A stretch of 64,000 nt of DNA from Ignavibacteriales bacterium (GCA_016700155.1 CP065001.1:2046001-2110000), one strand, 5' to 3'; counted from the stretch's first letter, positions 1 to 8,480 are shown. The notes: generated by a model not told the origin, from the letters alone. Made by a program: numbers and translations.

Positions 1-894
1 TTCTACTTCAGAAATCCTTGATTCATAATAATGCCGTTTCTCAATTATCGGCTGAAGTCTCTCAGAAATTTTTGAAGCGCATTTCATCTTACAATCAAAA
101 CAGCCAAGTGAACCTGAACGGCATCCCGAATTTATTTCAGGAACTTCTTCTTCATTAAATTTTTTGTGATATGAAAACACGAGACAGATTTCAGGATTTC
201 CCGGATCACCCTTTCTTACTTTGTTGGGATCGGTCACAGCTTTTTTCATTTTTGCTTTAACGGTTTCTATATCATCTGAAAGCAAAATTGTATTGCCGAG
301 TGATTTACTCATCTTGGCGTTTCCATCAAGACCCGGAAGTCTTGAAAATTTTGTCAGCAATGGTTCAGGTTCGGGAAAAACTTCGCCGTACTGGTTGTTA
401 AATCTTCTCGCAATCTCTCGTGATATTTCGATATGCGGAACCTGATCTTCACCAACAGGAACAGCGGCACCTTTGTACAATAGAATGTCAGCCGTTTGAA
501 GTACAGGATATCCAAGATGTCCAAAAATTATATTATCGATATTAAGGTCACGTACCTGGTCCTTTAATGTTGGATTTCGTTCAAGACGGTTGACTGAGAT
601 CAGCATTCCAAAAATCAAACTAAGCTCGGTATGTTCTTTTATTTGTGATTGACGGAACATCGGGCAATGCACAGGATCAAGTCCTGCGGCAAGCCAGTCA
701 ATCAGCATCTGAATTGAGTTTTCATAAAGTTCATCAGTGTTAAGACTGGTTGTTAATGCGTGATAATCCGCAATCAGGTAGTAATTATCATATTCCTGCT
801 GAAGTTTTATCCAGTTTTCCAGTGCGCCGACATAATGACCGATATGAAGTTTACCGGTCGGGCGCATTCCGCTAAGTATTCGTTTTTTGTGCAT
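1..894 (-). CDS. trpS: Tryptophan--tRNA ligase (C-terminal end outside window)
   Basis: Class I aminoacyl-tRNA synthetase that charges tRNA-Trp in the cytoplasm. The reading frame is open from the ATG at 894 to base 1 (298 codons), so the C-terminus lies outside the window. Visible motifs are the HIGH box at residues 17-20 (KLHIGHYVG) and AKMSKS near residue 194-198, both in the same frame. Near the truncated end lie cysteines at about 237, 258, 265, 268 and 272, spaced C-x20-C-x6-C-x2-C. This resembles the [4Fe-4S] cluster motif known from Thermotoga maritima TrpRS (C-x22-C-x6-C-x2-C, from memory). Most bacterial TrpRS enzymes lack it. Identity is secure; the cluster is inference. Confidence 0.95.
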   Translation of the reverse strand, partial: MHKKRILSGMRPTGKLHIGHYVGALENWIKLQQEYDNYYLIADYHALTTSLNTDELYENSIQMLIDWLAAGLDPVHCPMFRQSQIKEHTELSLIFGMLISVNRLERNPTLKDQVRDLNIDNIIFGHLGYPVLQTADILLYKGAAVPVGEDQVPHIEISREIARRFNNQYGEVFPEPEPLLTKFSRLPGLDGNAKMSKSLGNTILLSDDIETVKAKMKKAVTDPNKVRKGDPGNPEICLVFSYHKKFNEEEVPEINSGCRSGSLGCFDCKMKCASKISERLQPIIEKRHYYESRISEVE

Positions 895-1171
895 ACAGAA
901 GTTTCAAAAATTTGAGTAGTAAAATAATAATATTGACGCTAATAAACTGTTTTTATACCTGAGTAATAATTAGAAAATTGTTACCCCGACTTTCAGATCA
1001 GTCCGATTTATTCTGCTTATGTTAATTCTCTGATTACTGAATTTGTAACATTATCAACTGATATTTGTCACACTGAACTTGATTCAGGGTCTAATGCAAC
1101 ATTAGTTCTGTAACCAAGATTCCGAATCAAGTTCGGAATGACAAATTACTCTGTTACACTATTAATTAATT
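895..1171. other. Intergenic gap with an inverted repeat
   Basis: A 277-bp gap between the trpS start and the HNH gene end. Apart from the 24-nt imperfect inverted repeat listed separately (1064-1145), I see no gene, tRNA or clear promoter. The sequence next to the trpS start is AT-rich and probably holds its promoter, but no convincing -35/-10 pair stands out. Confidence 0.5.
1064..1145. repeat. Imperfect inverted repeat, TGTCA..GAACTTGATTC family
   Basis: The arm at 1064-1087 (TTTGTCA then GAACTTGATTC) is matched in reverse complement by 1122-1145, about 20 of 24 positions, around a 34-nt centre. A related element with the same outer TGTCATtCTGAAC sequence lies at 4121-4203. Two copies in one window, both intergenic, suggest a dispersed REP- or MITE-like palindromic family. 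The transcript would fold into a long hairpin, so it may also end or stabilise transcripts. Confidence 0.65.
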
Positions 1172-1663
1172 CTAAGAAAGGTAAAGGTACGGTTTCCAGT
1201 TCTCATCAAGTTTACCTACAACGTGTTTGATAAACATAATATGACTTGGCTTAAACGGCTGGTACAGCATATTCATATTAGCTTCCTTCGGAGTTCTGTC
1301 GCCTTTTTTGTTATTACAATAAGTGCAGGCACTGACGAGATTTTCCCAGGAGTCGACACCTCCCTGCGCTTTAGGAAGAACGTGATCAATAGTTAACGGC
1401 AAATCACTTCTGCCGCAGTAGGCACACTTATATTGATCCCTGCGAAGAATATTTTTTCTTGTAAGTACAACTTTTTTATAAGGGACAGAAATGAAACGGC
1501 TGAGTCTTATTATACTCGGCCAGGGGTAGCCGCTGCTGACTGATCTGACTTCTTTTCTATCATCGCGGACAACGATTTCTGCTTTGCCCAGGTAAATCAG
1601 TACTATAGCTTTTTTGATATTGCAAACAGTTAATGGTTCGTAACTTTGATTTAGTATAAGCAC
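1172..1663 (-). CDS. HNH endonuclease family protein
   Basis: A 163-residue protein with an HNH nuclease fold: zinc-type pairs CAYCG (about residue 80) and CTYCN (about residue 113) flank the LTIDHVLPKAQGG core with the catalytic-type His. The N-terminus (LILNQSYEPLTVCNIKKAI) is typical of the small chromosomal HNH proteins common in Bacteroidota and Cyanobacteria, whose role is not settled. The start is GTG at 1663. The frame stays open upstream to a stop near 1715-1717 but contains no ATG, and the family usually begins a few residues before the LNQ.YEPL motif. There is no partner methylase, so a restriction role is not indicated. It lies alone downstream of a small membrane protein gene. 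Confidence 0.85.
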   Translation of the reverse strand: MLILNQSYEPLTVCNIKKAIVLIYLGKAEIVVRDDRKEVRSVSSGYPWPSIIRLSRFISVPYKKVVLTRKNILRRDQYKCAYCGRSDLPLTIDHVLPKAQGGVDSWENLVSACTYCNNKKGDRTPKEANMNMLYQPFKPSHIMFIKHVVGKLDENWKPYLYLS

Positions 1664-1707
1664 TTTTGCATTCAGTTTACCATTAACACGTTTTGAAGGT
1701 TCGAAGA

Positions 1708-1905
1708 TTACACCTCACTCTTTTTTTTCTGCTGAATAGAAAAAGAAATTCTTAAGATAATGCGAATAACAAAAAGTAAAATGCTTACGGATAAAAGATA
1801 AATGTTCCATTCCGCTGGCACTAACTCTAATACCATAAGTAGCAATAAAATCGCGACTAGTATCAAAGCACCGTAACTGTATATATTAAAATTCTTGATT
1901 GTCAT
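1708..1905 (-). CDS. Small two-helix membrane protein
   Basis: 65 residues with ATG start. Two hydrophobic segments (about 11-27 and 34-54) are followed by a basic tail (QQKKKSEV). I do not recognise the family. The layout, with a Glu-Trp pair between the helices, an I/L-rich second helix with IIR and a Lys-rich end, is like that of the 70-residue protein at 3262-3474, and the two may be diverged paralogues. It lies upstream of the HNH gene on the same strand with a 44-base gap. No catalytic residues are visible. Confidence 0.5.
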   Translation of the reverse strand: MTIKNFNIYSYGALILVAILLLLMVLELVPAEWNIYLLSVSILLFVIRIILRISFSIQQKKKSEV

Positions 1906-2070
1906 TCCGTTTACTTACCAAATATTAAATGCACAAAAGTGAAGTTTTGATTAGTAAATATAGGGATTTGATGAATACTATTGCAATTGTTAAATGAGTT
2001 GGAGACACGCCTGATTATTATCGATTAGCTTCCAAAACCTACTTTGATCTTTTTATAATTACTACTTTCA

Positions 2071-2787
2071 TCATTTATTATTGGTGATTTCAAATGAATC
2101 AATTATTTCAAAATTGCTATTCAATATATACCGCCATTTATTACCATATGGTTCACTATTCCATTTTTTAACCTGGTAGCGTTCAAAAAGAAAATTGAAT
2201 AATGAAAAAAAATTAAATGACCTTTTATAAGGTTGCACATCTATGAGAATTTTATCTCCTTCTAACTTTACTGATTCCAAACCACAACTATCTCGTATTG
2301 GTATATATTTTCCTTCTTTTAGCATATCTTGATCGATTAAAAGTAACCCGATCTGACCACGTTTATCAACTTCCAAATTAAATGTAGTTAAAATAAAAAG
2401 CTGATTGTTAATTGTGTTAATTTGCCATATAAAATCCACATCAAAGAAAAAATTCCTGTTGGTGACTTTAAATATTTTTTTATCCGATACTCTTAATGAA
2501 TAGAGCTCAAAACAATAGTCTTTGCGAACTTCATTCTCAGATGGCTTCCAGAAAAACCAGTAGCAATTATTAAATAAATAAGTATCGACCGAATCTTCAA
2601 ATTCCAAAAAAGATTTTGATAAGAGATTATCATTATCAAGAATCAAAAGCTCTGTACGACTGAATTTCTGTATTTGTTCATGATTTTGCAGTGGATAATA
2701 ATATGTTATATCCTGTGAAAATAATGCTCTAGAATACAGGAATACCAAAAGGACCAATTGGGGAATCAGATGAATGATTTTAGACAA
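2071..2787 (-). CDS. Hypothetical exported protein
   Basis: 238 residues, not recognised. The N-terminus (MSKIIHLIPQLVLLVFLYSRALFSQ) is a Sec signal peptide with probable cleavage near residue 25. The mature part is rich in aromatic and acidic residues with alternating hydrophobic strands, suggesting a beta-rich extracytoplasmic protein. The start is TTG at 2787, supported by GGAGGG nine bases upstream; no ATG is available nearby. It stands alone, with gaps of 165 and 193 bases on either side, in a poorly conserved patch. There is no lipobox and no T9SS tail. Confidence 0.55.
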   Translation of the reverse strand: MSKIIHLIPQLVLLVFLYSRALFSQDITYYYPLQNHEQIQKFSRTELLILDNDNLLSKSFLEFEDSVDTYLFNNCYWFFWKPSENEVRKDYCFELYSLRVSDKKIFKVTNRNFFFDVDFIWQINTINNQLFILTTFNLEVDKRGQIGLLLIDQDMLKEGKYIPIRDSCGLESVKLEGDKILIDVQPYKRSFNFFSLFNFLFERYQVKKWNSEPYGNKWRYILNSNFEIIDSFEITNNK

Positions 2788-2980
2788 GATGATCTGCCCT
2801 CCAAAGTTTTATTAGTGTTAATTTCAATTGCGAACGTTTGTACAATTGTGGAGAATCCGGACGAAATAATTAACATTAATAAACGTTTACATTTTGAATT
2901 CAATGTTATATTTCATCCTCCATTCTCCTTATAAATAATCGCCTAGCAAACCACTGATTCGATTCAATCGATGATGTTTC

Positions 2981-3265
2981 CTAAAAATGATTGTAAATCA
3001 AGATTCCAATAAATAATAGAAAAATTAAGTATGAATAAAATTTTAGGTAAATGGAAAATGTGATCATCTTAGCGTGGTTATTTTGTATGGTTTCAATTTT
3101 CCTTGCTCTATACAAAAAAATGAAACCATTAATACCGAAACGTAAATAATTATTTTTATTCCAAAAATCGATATAACTACTTTTTAAAATCCGAATCAAC
3201 ATTGAATAAATGATTGTAGAGAGAATCATCGGCAAAATTATTAAAGCATAAAAAAAATAGTTCAC
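2981..3265 (-). CDS. Small membrane protein, hypothetical
   Basis: 94 residues with hydrophobic segments at about 4-24 and 70-91 and a basic loop containing RARKIETIQNNHAK between them. GTG start, overlapping the stop of the upstream gene by four bases (GTGA), so the two are probably co-translated. I do not recognise the family. The second gene of a two-gene unit encoding only small membrane proteins suggests a pair that works together, but nothing in the sequence shows what they do. Confidence 0.5.
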   Translation of the reverse strand: MNYFFYALIILPMILSTIIYSMLIRILKSSYIDFWNKNNYLRFGINGFIFLYRARKIETIQNNHAKMITFSIYLKFYSYLIFLLFIGILIYNHF

Positions 3266-3474
3266 TTTTCTTTTTCTAATTTTTGTTTATTTATTACAGT
3301 AAGTACTAATCGAATTATTGTTAATAATGTAACCAAGATGATTGCAGTTATTATGACCCATTCATTTATTTCAAAAATAAGCTGAATAGGGATTAATATA
3401 AAAATGCTAATAAATATTGGTAACATACTTTTAAGTATTAAAGTATTTGCATCACTTTTTTCTATTGAACTCAT
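3262..3474 (-). CDS. Small two-helix membrane protein
   Basis: 70 residues, ATG start, with transmembrane segments at about 16-33 and 38-60 and a charged tail (NKQKLEKEK). First gene of a two-gene unit, overlapping the next gene by four bases. Its second helix and tail resemble the protein at 1708-1905 in pattern (EW..I, ILL..IIR..L, K-rich end). No known family recognised. Confidence 0.5.
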   Translation of the reverse strand: MSSIEKSDANTLILKSMLPIFISIFILIPIQLIFEINEWVIITAIILVTLLTIIRLVLTVINKQKLEKEK

Positions 3475-3688
3475 TTATGATAATTCCTTTTTAGCTGCAT
3501 TCTTTTTCTAATTATTTTCACTCTTTTTTTCTTCTTCCAGTTACACTAATTGATCATACTGTCAGTCAGTGGAATAGTTCTAATTGATTTAGGATTTTTT
3601 GTAAATTGAGAAAGGCTGATTTAATACGACCTTCTAGTCATTTTTTCCTAATAAGCTCAATTGTAAGTTGTGTATTGTAAATTATAAA
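3475..3688. other. Intergenic gap, nothing recognised
   Basis: 214 bases of AT-rich sequence between acpS and the small membrane gene pair. It probably contains the promoter of that pair. Near 3660-3690 there is a short AT-rich run (GTATTGTAAATTATAAATT) that resembles the arms of the inverted repeat at 33391-33461. Confidence 0.35.
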
Positions 3689-4075
3689 TTAATTTTTCCC
3701 ATTCTCCTTATAAATAATAGCCATGCAAACAACATAATCACGTGAGTGACTCATTGTTATCTTCAGGCTTTTATCTTCAGAAAGAAAAGTCTTTAATTTA
3801 CCCGTAAGTTCAACGACAGGCATTCCGTTGGGTTCATTTGTTATTTCAATATTCTGCCAGCGGAATTCTTTATTCCATCCTGTTGCCAATGCTTTTGCGA
3901 CCGCTTCTTTTGCGGCAAACCTCGCTGCAAGATGCTGATACTTATTGCTTTTGCTCAGGCAATAGTCAAGTTCGTGCTTCGTATAAATTTTATTCAGGAA
4001 ACGTTCACCAAACCTGTCAACAGAATCTTTTATCCTGTCTATCTCAATTATGTCAACACCAATTCCTATTACCAT
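3689..4075 (-). CDS. acpS: Holo-[acyl-carrier-protein] synthase
   Basis: Transfers 4'-phosphopantetheine from CoA to a serine of apo-ACP in the cytoplasm, as needed for fatty acid synthesis. The 128-residue length is usual for the family. The N-terminal GIGVDIIEIDRI gives the Mg-binding Asp8, and FAAKEAVAKAL gives Glu57 and Lys61, matching the known active site of AcpS. ATG start. It is flanked by gaps on both sides and seems to be transcribed alone. Confidence 0.96.
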   Translation of the reverse strand: MVIGIGVDIIEIDRIKDSVDRFGERFLNKIYTKHELDYCLSKSNKYQHLAARFAAKEAVAKALATGWNKEFRWQNIEITNEPNGMPVVELTGKLKTFLSEDKSLKITMSHSRDYVVCMAIIYKENGKN

Positions 4076-4120
4076 TATATTCCCATTTGATTAAGTCACA
4101 TTATGTAATGTCAATTCATA

Positions 4121-4203
4121 TGTCATTCTGAACTCGGTTCAGAATCTGTACTTATTAAGATCTTTAGATGCTGAAATAATCCGCCGCGGCGGACAGCATG
4201 ACA
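4121..4203. repeat. Palindromic intergenic repeat, second copy
   Basis: Starts TGTCATTCTGAACTCGGTTC at 4121 and ends CAGCATGACA at 4203, so the outer ends are inverted (TGTCAT.CTG / CAG.ATGACA). Inside lies a perfect 12-base palindrome CCGCCGCGGCGG at 4181-4192. The left end matches the element at 1064-1145. It sits between acpS and ggt and may act as the end of the ggt transcript. Confidence 0.6.
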
Positions 4204-4221
4204 ATTTCGCAAGTTGAGTGT

Positions 4222-5919
4222 TTAATAACCGATTGCTTTTCCATATCCGCGTGAATCACTCCAGCCATATATTGTTCCGGTTGATTGATCGATAAGAATC
4301 CCATCAACACGACCGAGTGATCTCTCATCCCCGATTATTTGTCCGCGTTCAATCAAACTGTTTAGAGTTTCGGGAGTGAGACTTAGAATCTCGTAATCAA
4401 TCTTATCCGGCAGCCATTGATGATGAATTCTTGCTGCATCAATTGCGTCTTTAATATTCATATTGAAGTTCACACAATTTAAAATCACCTGTAACACAAC
4501 CGTTGGTATTGTTGAACCACCGGGAGAGCCGACTATCAAATATGGTTTTTCGTCTTTCAAAATTATTGTTGGTGTCATTGAGCTTACCATTCGTTTAGCT
4601 GGTTGAATTGCATTTGCAACATTACCAACTAAACCAAACTGATTTGGTTCGCCAGGCTTTGAACTGAAGTCATCCATTTCATTGTTAAGTAAAAATCCCG
4701 CGCCTTCAACAACTATTTTAGAACCGTAAGATGAATTGATAGTAGTGGTTGTGCTCACAGCGTTTCCATAAACATCGATTACTGAGTAATGTGTTGTTTC
4801 ATCTGATTCACCCCAATATTCAGGTGTTCCCGGTTTAATTGAATCTGAAGTAATCGCAAACTCACCTATTCGTTCTGCAATTTGTTTTCCGTAAGCATCA
4901 GAGATAAGCCATTGTTTTGGAACGGGAAAAAAATCTTCATCAGCCGCATGCAATGACCTGTCTGCGAATGAATATTTCATCGCTTCAACTAATGTGTGGA
5001 TGTACTTACTGCTTCCCCGTTCTTCTTTAGTGAAATTAAAATTTTCAATTGTGTTTAACATTTGAATTAAACTTATACCACCGCTGCTCGGTGGACCCAT
5101 ACTTACAACTTTCAATCCTTTGTAATACCCAACAACAGGTTCGCGCTCAACAGGTTTGTACTGAAGCAGATCTTCGTGAGTTACATTTCCGCCAAATGAA
5201 TTTATTTGCTTGATAAAAAGATCAGCTACTTCACCTTTATAAAAACCATCAGCACCATTTTCTTTTATCAACCTTAGAGTTTTTGCCAGGTCAGTCTGCC
5301 TGAAATTATCACCCGGGAAAAAATATTCTCCTTTCACTGAAAATATTTTTAAAGAAGATTCATAGCGTCTGAATTCTTCACGCATATATTGAAACGAACA
5401 TGCAAGAGAGGAATCAAGTAAAAATCCATATTCAGCAAGATCAATTGCGGGTTGAATAACTTCATCGAGAGAAAGAGTTCCATACTTTTTTAGAGCATAA
5501 AGAAGTCCTGCAACACTCCCGGGAATTGCAACTGACTTCGGACCTTCACTGCTGTAAGTAACATCATAATTCCCAAGTGAATCTAAAAACATTTTTTCAT
5601 AAGAGGACAAAGGAGCTTTTTCGCGGTAATCAATCGTGGTTTGTTTACCATCGGCAAAATGAATAACCATAAATCCGCCACCGCCAATATTCCCTGCTGA
5701 AGGATATGTTACTGCAAGCGCGAATCCAACAGCCACAGCCGCATCGATTGCGTTGCCTCCTTTTTTTAAAATATTTACACCAACCTGTGATGCAAGTTCG
5801 CTTGCAGATGAAACCATTCCGTTTTCAGAAATGGTTTGAGCATTTGATATGGAGAAATTCAGAGAAAGATTAAGAAAAAGATAAAGAGAAAGAAATAGTT
5901 TAGAATATATATGCGTCAA
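4222..5919 (-). CDS. ggt: Gamma-glutamyltransferase
   Basis: Periplasmic Ntn-hydrolase that cleaves the gamma-glutamyl bond of glutathione and related compounds. The precursor self-cleaves before the catalytic Thr, here Thr375 in the ESDETTHYSV motif. Other family marks are the GNIGGGGFM segment (about 76-84), the GPPSSGG loop (about 275-281) and a GSPGGSTIP motif in the small subunit. Residues 1-28 form a Sec signal peptide ending around ISNAQT. The 565-residue length is normal. The only usable start is TTG at 5919, inside the end of the MCE gene (20-base overlap), so translation is probably coupled. Confidence 0.95.
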   Translation of the reverse strand: MTHIYSKLFLSLYLFLNLSLNFSISNAQTISENGMVSSASELASQVGVNILKKGGNAIDAAVAVGFALAVTYPSAGNIGGGGFMVIHFADGKQTTIDYREKAPLSSYEKMFLDSLGNYDVTYSSEGPKSVAIPGSVAGLLYALKKYGTLSLDEVIQPAIDLAEYGFLLDSSLACSFQYMREEFRRYESSLKIFSVKGEYFFPGDNFRQTDLAKTLRLIKENGADGFYKGEVADLFIKQINSFGGNVTHEDLLQYKPVEREPVVGYYKGLKVVSMGPPSSGGISLIQMLNTIENFNFTKEERGSSKYIHTLVEAMKYSFADRSLHAADEDFFPVPKQWLISDAYGKQIAERIGEFAITSDSIKPGTPEYWGESDETTHYSVIDVYGNAVSTTTTINSSYGSKIVVEGAGFLLNNEMDDFSSKPGEPNQFGLVGNVANAIQPAKRMVSSMTPTIILKDEKPYLIVGSPGGSTIPTVVLQVILNCVNFNMNIKDAIDAARIHHQWLPDKIDYEILSLTPETLNSLIERGQIIGDERSLGRVDGILIDQSTGTIYGWSDSRGYGKAIGY

Positions 5920-6808
5920 CTTTAATTCCGTCTTCTTTCAGTTGCTGAACAAGTATTGCAGTAAGTTCTTTTAATTGTGCAATTGATGCGGTAAGATTTT
6001 CATAAATCTTTGGATCGGTTAGAAGTTTGTTAAGATTGTTCTCTTTGCTGTTTAGTTCGTTAGATAGTGAATTTAAATTCGTTAAAAGCGTATCAGCCTT
6101 AACAAGAAGGTTTTTGATATTTTCAACAGAAATATTTATTGCTTCTTTATTTGTCTTTATAAATTCATTTGCTTCTTTGGTTAACTCAACACTGTTGGCA
6201 GTTAATTCCTTAATCCCCTGCCTGTTATCATCAAGAATCTGGTTCAGCTTTACCATAGAACTGTTTAATCCGCTTATGGAAGATTTGATATCAGCATTAA
6301 GTTCTTTGTCAGTCAGATATTCATTCATTGATGTTAGTGATATTCTTAATTCTTTTAAGATTGTAGTCAGATTATCCTGCGATTTTCCTAGCATATACAT
6401 TACTGAAGGAATGTCGGCAGCAAAGTATCCCTCGTGAGTTTTCGAATAGTCTAATTCATTTGAAGATAAACCGGGATGAATATCAATTTTTTTCCCTCCC
6501 ATCAAATCAAGCATAGCAACAGAAAATTTCGCGTCTTCTTTAAGCGTAATATTTTTGCTCAGATTAATATTAACTAGAACAGCTTCCGACTCGATCGTGA
6601 AATCTTCAACAAACCCCTGCCGCACACCGTTGATAGTTACATCATCACCTATTTCGAGCCCATCAACATTGGGGAATTTGACGGTGAGCAAATTATGATC
6701 GGAAACAATTGAAATATTTTTTGCCCACCCGAGTATCCACAGGAAAATTATTATCCCGATGATTACTGTAATTCCAACTCTGATTTCAGTTTTGCGTTGA
6801 TCTTTCAT
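5900..6808 (-). CDS. MlaD/MCE-family protein
   Basis: 302 residues: a single N-terminal membrane anchor (about 11-29), one MCE domain (about 35-115, with GLEIGDDVTINGVRQGFV and DLMGGKKIDI), then a long helical or coiled-coil tail. MCE proteins bind lipids and bridge to a permease/ATPase (MlaE/MlaF type) in lipid transport across the envelope. No such partners are next to it. An in-frame TTG at 6838 would add ten residues; ATG at 6808 is preferred because MKDQRKTEIRVG is the usual beginning. Overlaps the upstream 126-residue gene by 23 bases and ggt by 20. Confidence 0.85.
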   Translation of the reverse strand: MKDQRKTEIRVGITVIIGIIIFLWILGWAKNISIVSDHNLLTVKFPNVDGLEIGDDVTINGVRQGFVEDFTIESEAVLVNINLSKNITLKEDAKFSVAMLDLMGGKKIDIHPGLSSNELDYSKTHEGYFAADIPSVMYMLGKSQDNLTTILKELRISLTSMNEYLTDKELNADIKSSISGLNSSMVKLNQILDDNRQGIKELTANSVELTKEANEFIKTNKEAINISVENIKNLLVKADTLLTNLNSLSNELNSKENNLNKLLTDPKIYENLTASIAQLKELTAILVQQLKEDGIKVDAYIF

Positions 6809-7166
6809 TTTGTAATTCTGCTTTAATTTTTTCTGCAATAAAATTTAATTCGGATGTTTCAACAATGCTGTCCTTAACAATTTCAGAAACATAAGCCATA
6901 ACAGATTTAAGACTTTCATCAGTAACGAGATCTTCTTTCTTTACCGATGAAAGAATTCCGGTTACCATATTTTTAAGACTGTCTTTTTCCGGAGAATTTT
7001 TTACAAAATCTATTTTTTCCGTCCACTCATCTACAAGCGCTCCAGCAAGCAGTTGTTTACCGGGCTTAAGAATAAAATCATCGAACTTATATTTAATAAT
7101 GTATACAACAGCCGCCGTTAAGATGGTTAAAATTATTATGGATTTTATGAAACATCCTTTTTTCAT
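6786..7166 (-). CDS. Small anchored protein upstream of the MCE gene
   Basis: 126 residues with one membrane segment (about 8-24, or a signal anchor) and a helical, charged remainder. I do not recognise a domain. It follows the CorC-like gene with no gap (stop and start adjoin at 7166/7167) and overlaps the MCE gene, so the three are probably one transcript. The position suggests an accessory factor of the MCE protein, which is inference only. Confidence 0.6.
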   Translation of the reverse strand: MKKGCFIKSIIILTILTAAVVYIIKYKFDDFILKPGKQLLAGALVDEWTEKIDFVKNSPEKDSLKNMVTGILSSVKKEDLVTDESLKSVMAYVSEIVKDSIVETSELNFIAEKIKAELQNERSTQN

Positions 7167-8450
7167 TTACTCAGAAGAAATTTTTTCAATTAATACTTTG
7201 TTGATACGTTTTTTAAAAACTTCCTTCACAGTAAACTTATGATTTTCCATTGTGAAATGGTATCCTTCTTTTGGTATCGTACCTGCCTGGTTAAGTACAA
7301 GTCCCCCAAGAGTCTCGAAATCTTCATTATCAGTTTCTATTTCTGTTCCAAGCAGTTCGTTCAATTCATCAACAGAAAGTTTTCCAAGCACAAGAAAAGA
7401 ATCATTTTCATTTTTTATTACAGGACTTTCTTCCTTATCGTATTCATCTCTTATTTCGCCGATTATTTCCTCGATGATATCCTCAAGAGTTATCAATCCT
7501 GCTGTTCCGCCGTATTCATCCACTACAATAGCTATGTGCATTTTCTTTTCCTGGAACTCATGCATCAAAGTGTTTATCATTTTTGTCTTTGGAACAAACA
7601 AAACTTTTCTGGCGATTTTCTCAAACGATAGTTCCTTCCGCAGATTCTGATTGTAAACGTAGGGCAGAATATCTTTGGCGTAAAGTATTCCCATGATCTG
7701 GTCAAGATCATCTTTATACAAAGGTATACGGCTGTGCCCGGATTTTGTTATTGTGTCAATCAGTTCCTCAAACTTTGTATCGATGGAAACACTTATCATA
7801 TCGACACGTGGAGTCATAATTTCCTGTACACTTACCGATCTGAAACTTACTATTCCATGAATCAATCCTTTTTCATCCTGCTCAATAGTGCCCTTTTCAT
7901 GACTGAGTTTGACAAGTTCAGGAATTTCTTCTGCGGAGATTGCAGCCTTTTTTGTACTGAAATTTATTTTTGAAACGGAAAGCCTGATCAATTCAGTGAG
8001 TGTTTCTGCTATGGGAAACAGCACGACACTTATCCAGTATAGCGGGACAATAATTGTTTTGGAAAATGCTAAAGGTTTTCGGGATGCAAGCACTTTTGGT
8101 ATAAGTTCGCCAAACAGGATGATAAGTACGGTGAGTAAAATAATCTGAATACTCAGAAGCAGATCCTGAGACTGATTTGTCATCTCAGCAATCTCTATTG
8201 TGATGAGCACTGCAATTATTGAAGCAGCAACATTCACAATCGTATTACCAATCAGAATAGTTACGAGAAGTCTTCTCGGATAATCCAGCAGGTTCGTAAA
8301 ATAACGTAAGAGTACGGGGTTTCCGCTCAGGTTAAGCTTTAGTTTATTTTTATCAAGTGAAAATAAAGCCACCTCTGAGCCGGAAAAAAAAGCTGAAAAT
8401 AAAAACAGGACAAACAGAATCAGCAGTTTTACCTGCCAGCCAACATCCAA
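7167..8450 (-). CDS. CorC/HlyC-type CNNM-CBS membrane protein
   Basis: 427 residues. An N-terminal DUF21/CNNM transmembrane domain (about 1-180, beginning LLILFVLFLFSAFFSGSEVAL) is followed by a CBS pair (about 205-330, with MTPRVDMISV and VVDEYGGTAGLITLEDIIEEI) and a C-terminal CorC_HlyC domain (about 340-425). Family members are linked to Mg2+/Co2+ efflux or sensing in the inner membrane; older names call them hemolysins. Start TTG at 8450 (MDVGWQV), with AGGA upstream and no in-frame ATG. Lies 30 bases downstream of ssb. Confidence 0.92.
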   Translation of the reverse strand: MDVGWQVKLLILFVLFLFSAFFSGSEVALFSLDKNKLKLNLSGNPVLLRYFTNLLDYPRRLLVTILIGNTIVNVAASIIAVLITIEIAEMTNQSQDLLLSIQIILLTVLIILFGELIPKVLASRKPLAFSKTIIVPLYWISVVLFPIAETLTELIRLSVSKINFSTKKAAISAEEIPELVKLSHEKGTIEQDEKGLIHGIVSFRSVSVQEIMTPRVDMISVSIDTKFEELIDTITKSGHSRIPLYKDDLDQIMGILYAKDILPYVYNQNLRKELSFEKIARKVLFVPKTKMINTLMHEFQEKKMHIAIVVDEYGGTAGLITLEDIIEEIIGEIRDEYDKEESPVIKNENDSFLVLGKLSVDELNELLGTEIETDNEDFETLGGLVLNQAGTIPKEGYHFTMENHKFTVKEVFKKRINKVLIEKISSE

Positions 8451-8480
8451 AGTTTATTTAAATCCTATATTGTTAATAAA

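Noticed and set aside
221..445. Plus-strand open frame of 74 codons
   Set aside because: It lies antisense inside trpS, whose HIGH, KMSKS and Cys motifs show the real frame.
1172..1663. HNH protein as part of a restriction-modification or defence island
   Set aside because: No methylase, helicase or other defence gene is adjacent, and it belongs to the common stand-alone chromosomal type.
7239..8148. Several plus-strand open frames of 79-132 codons opposite the CorC-like gene
   Set aside because: They are low-complexity, Ser/Phe-rich shadows of a well-conserved coding region on the other strand, with no ribosome sites.
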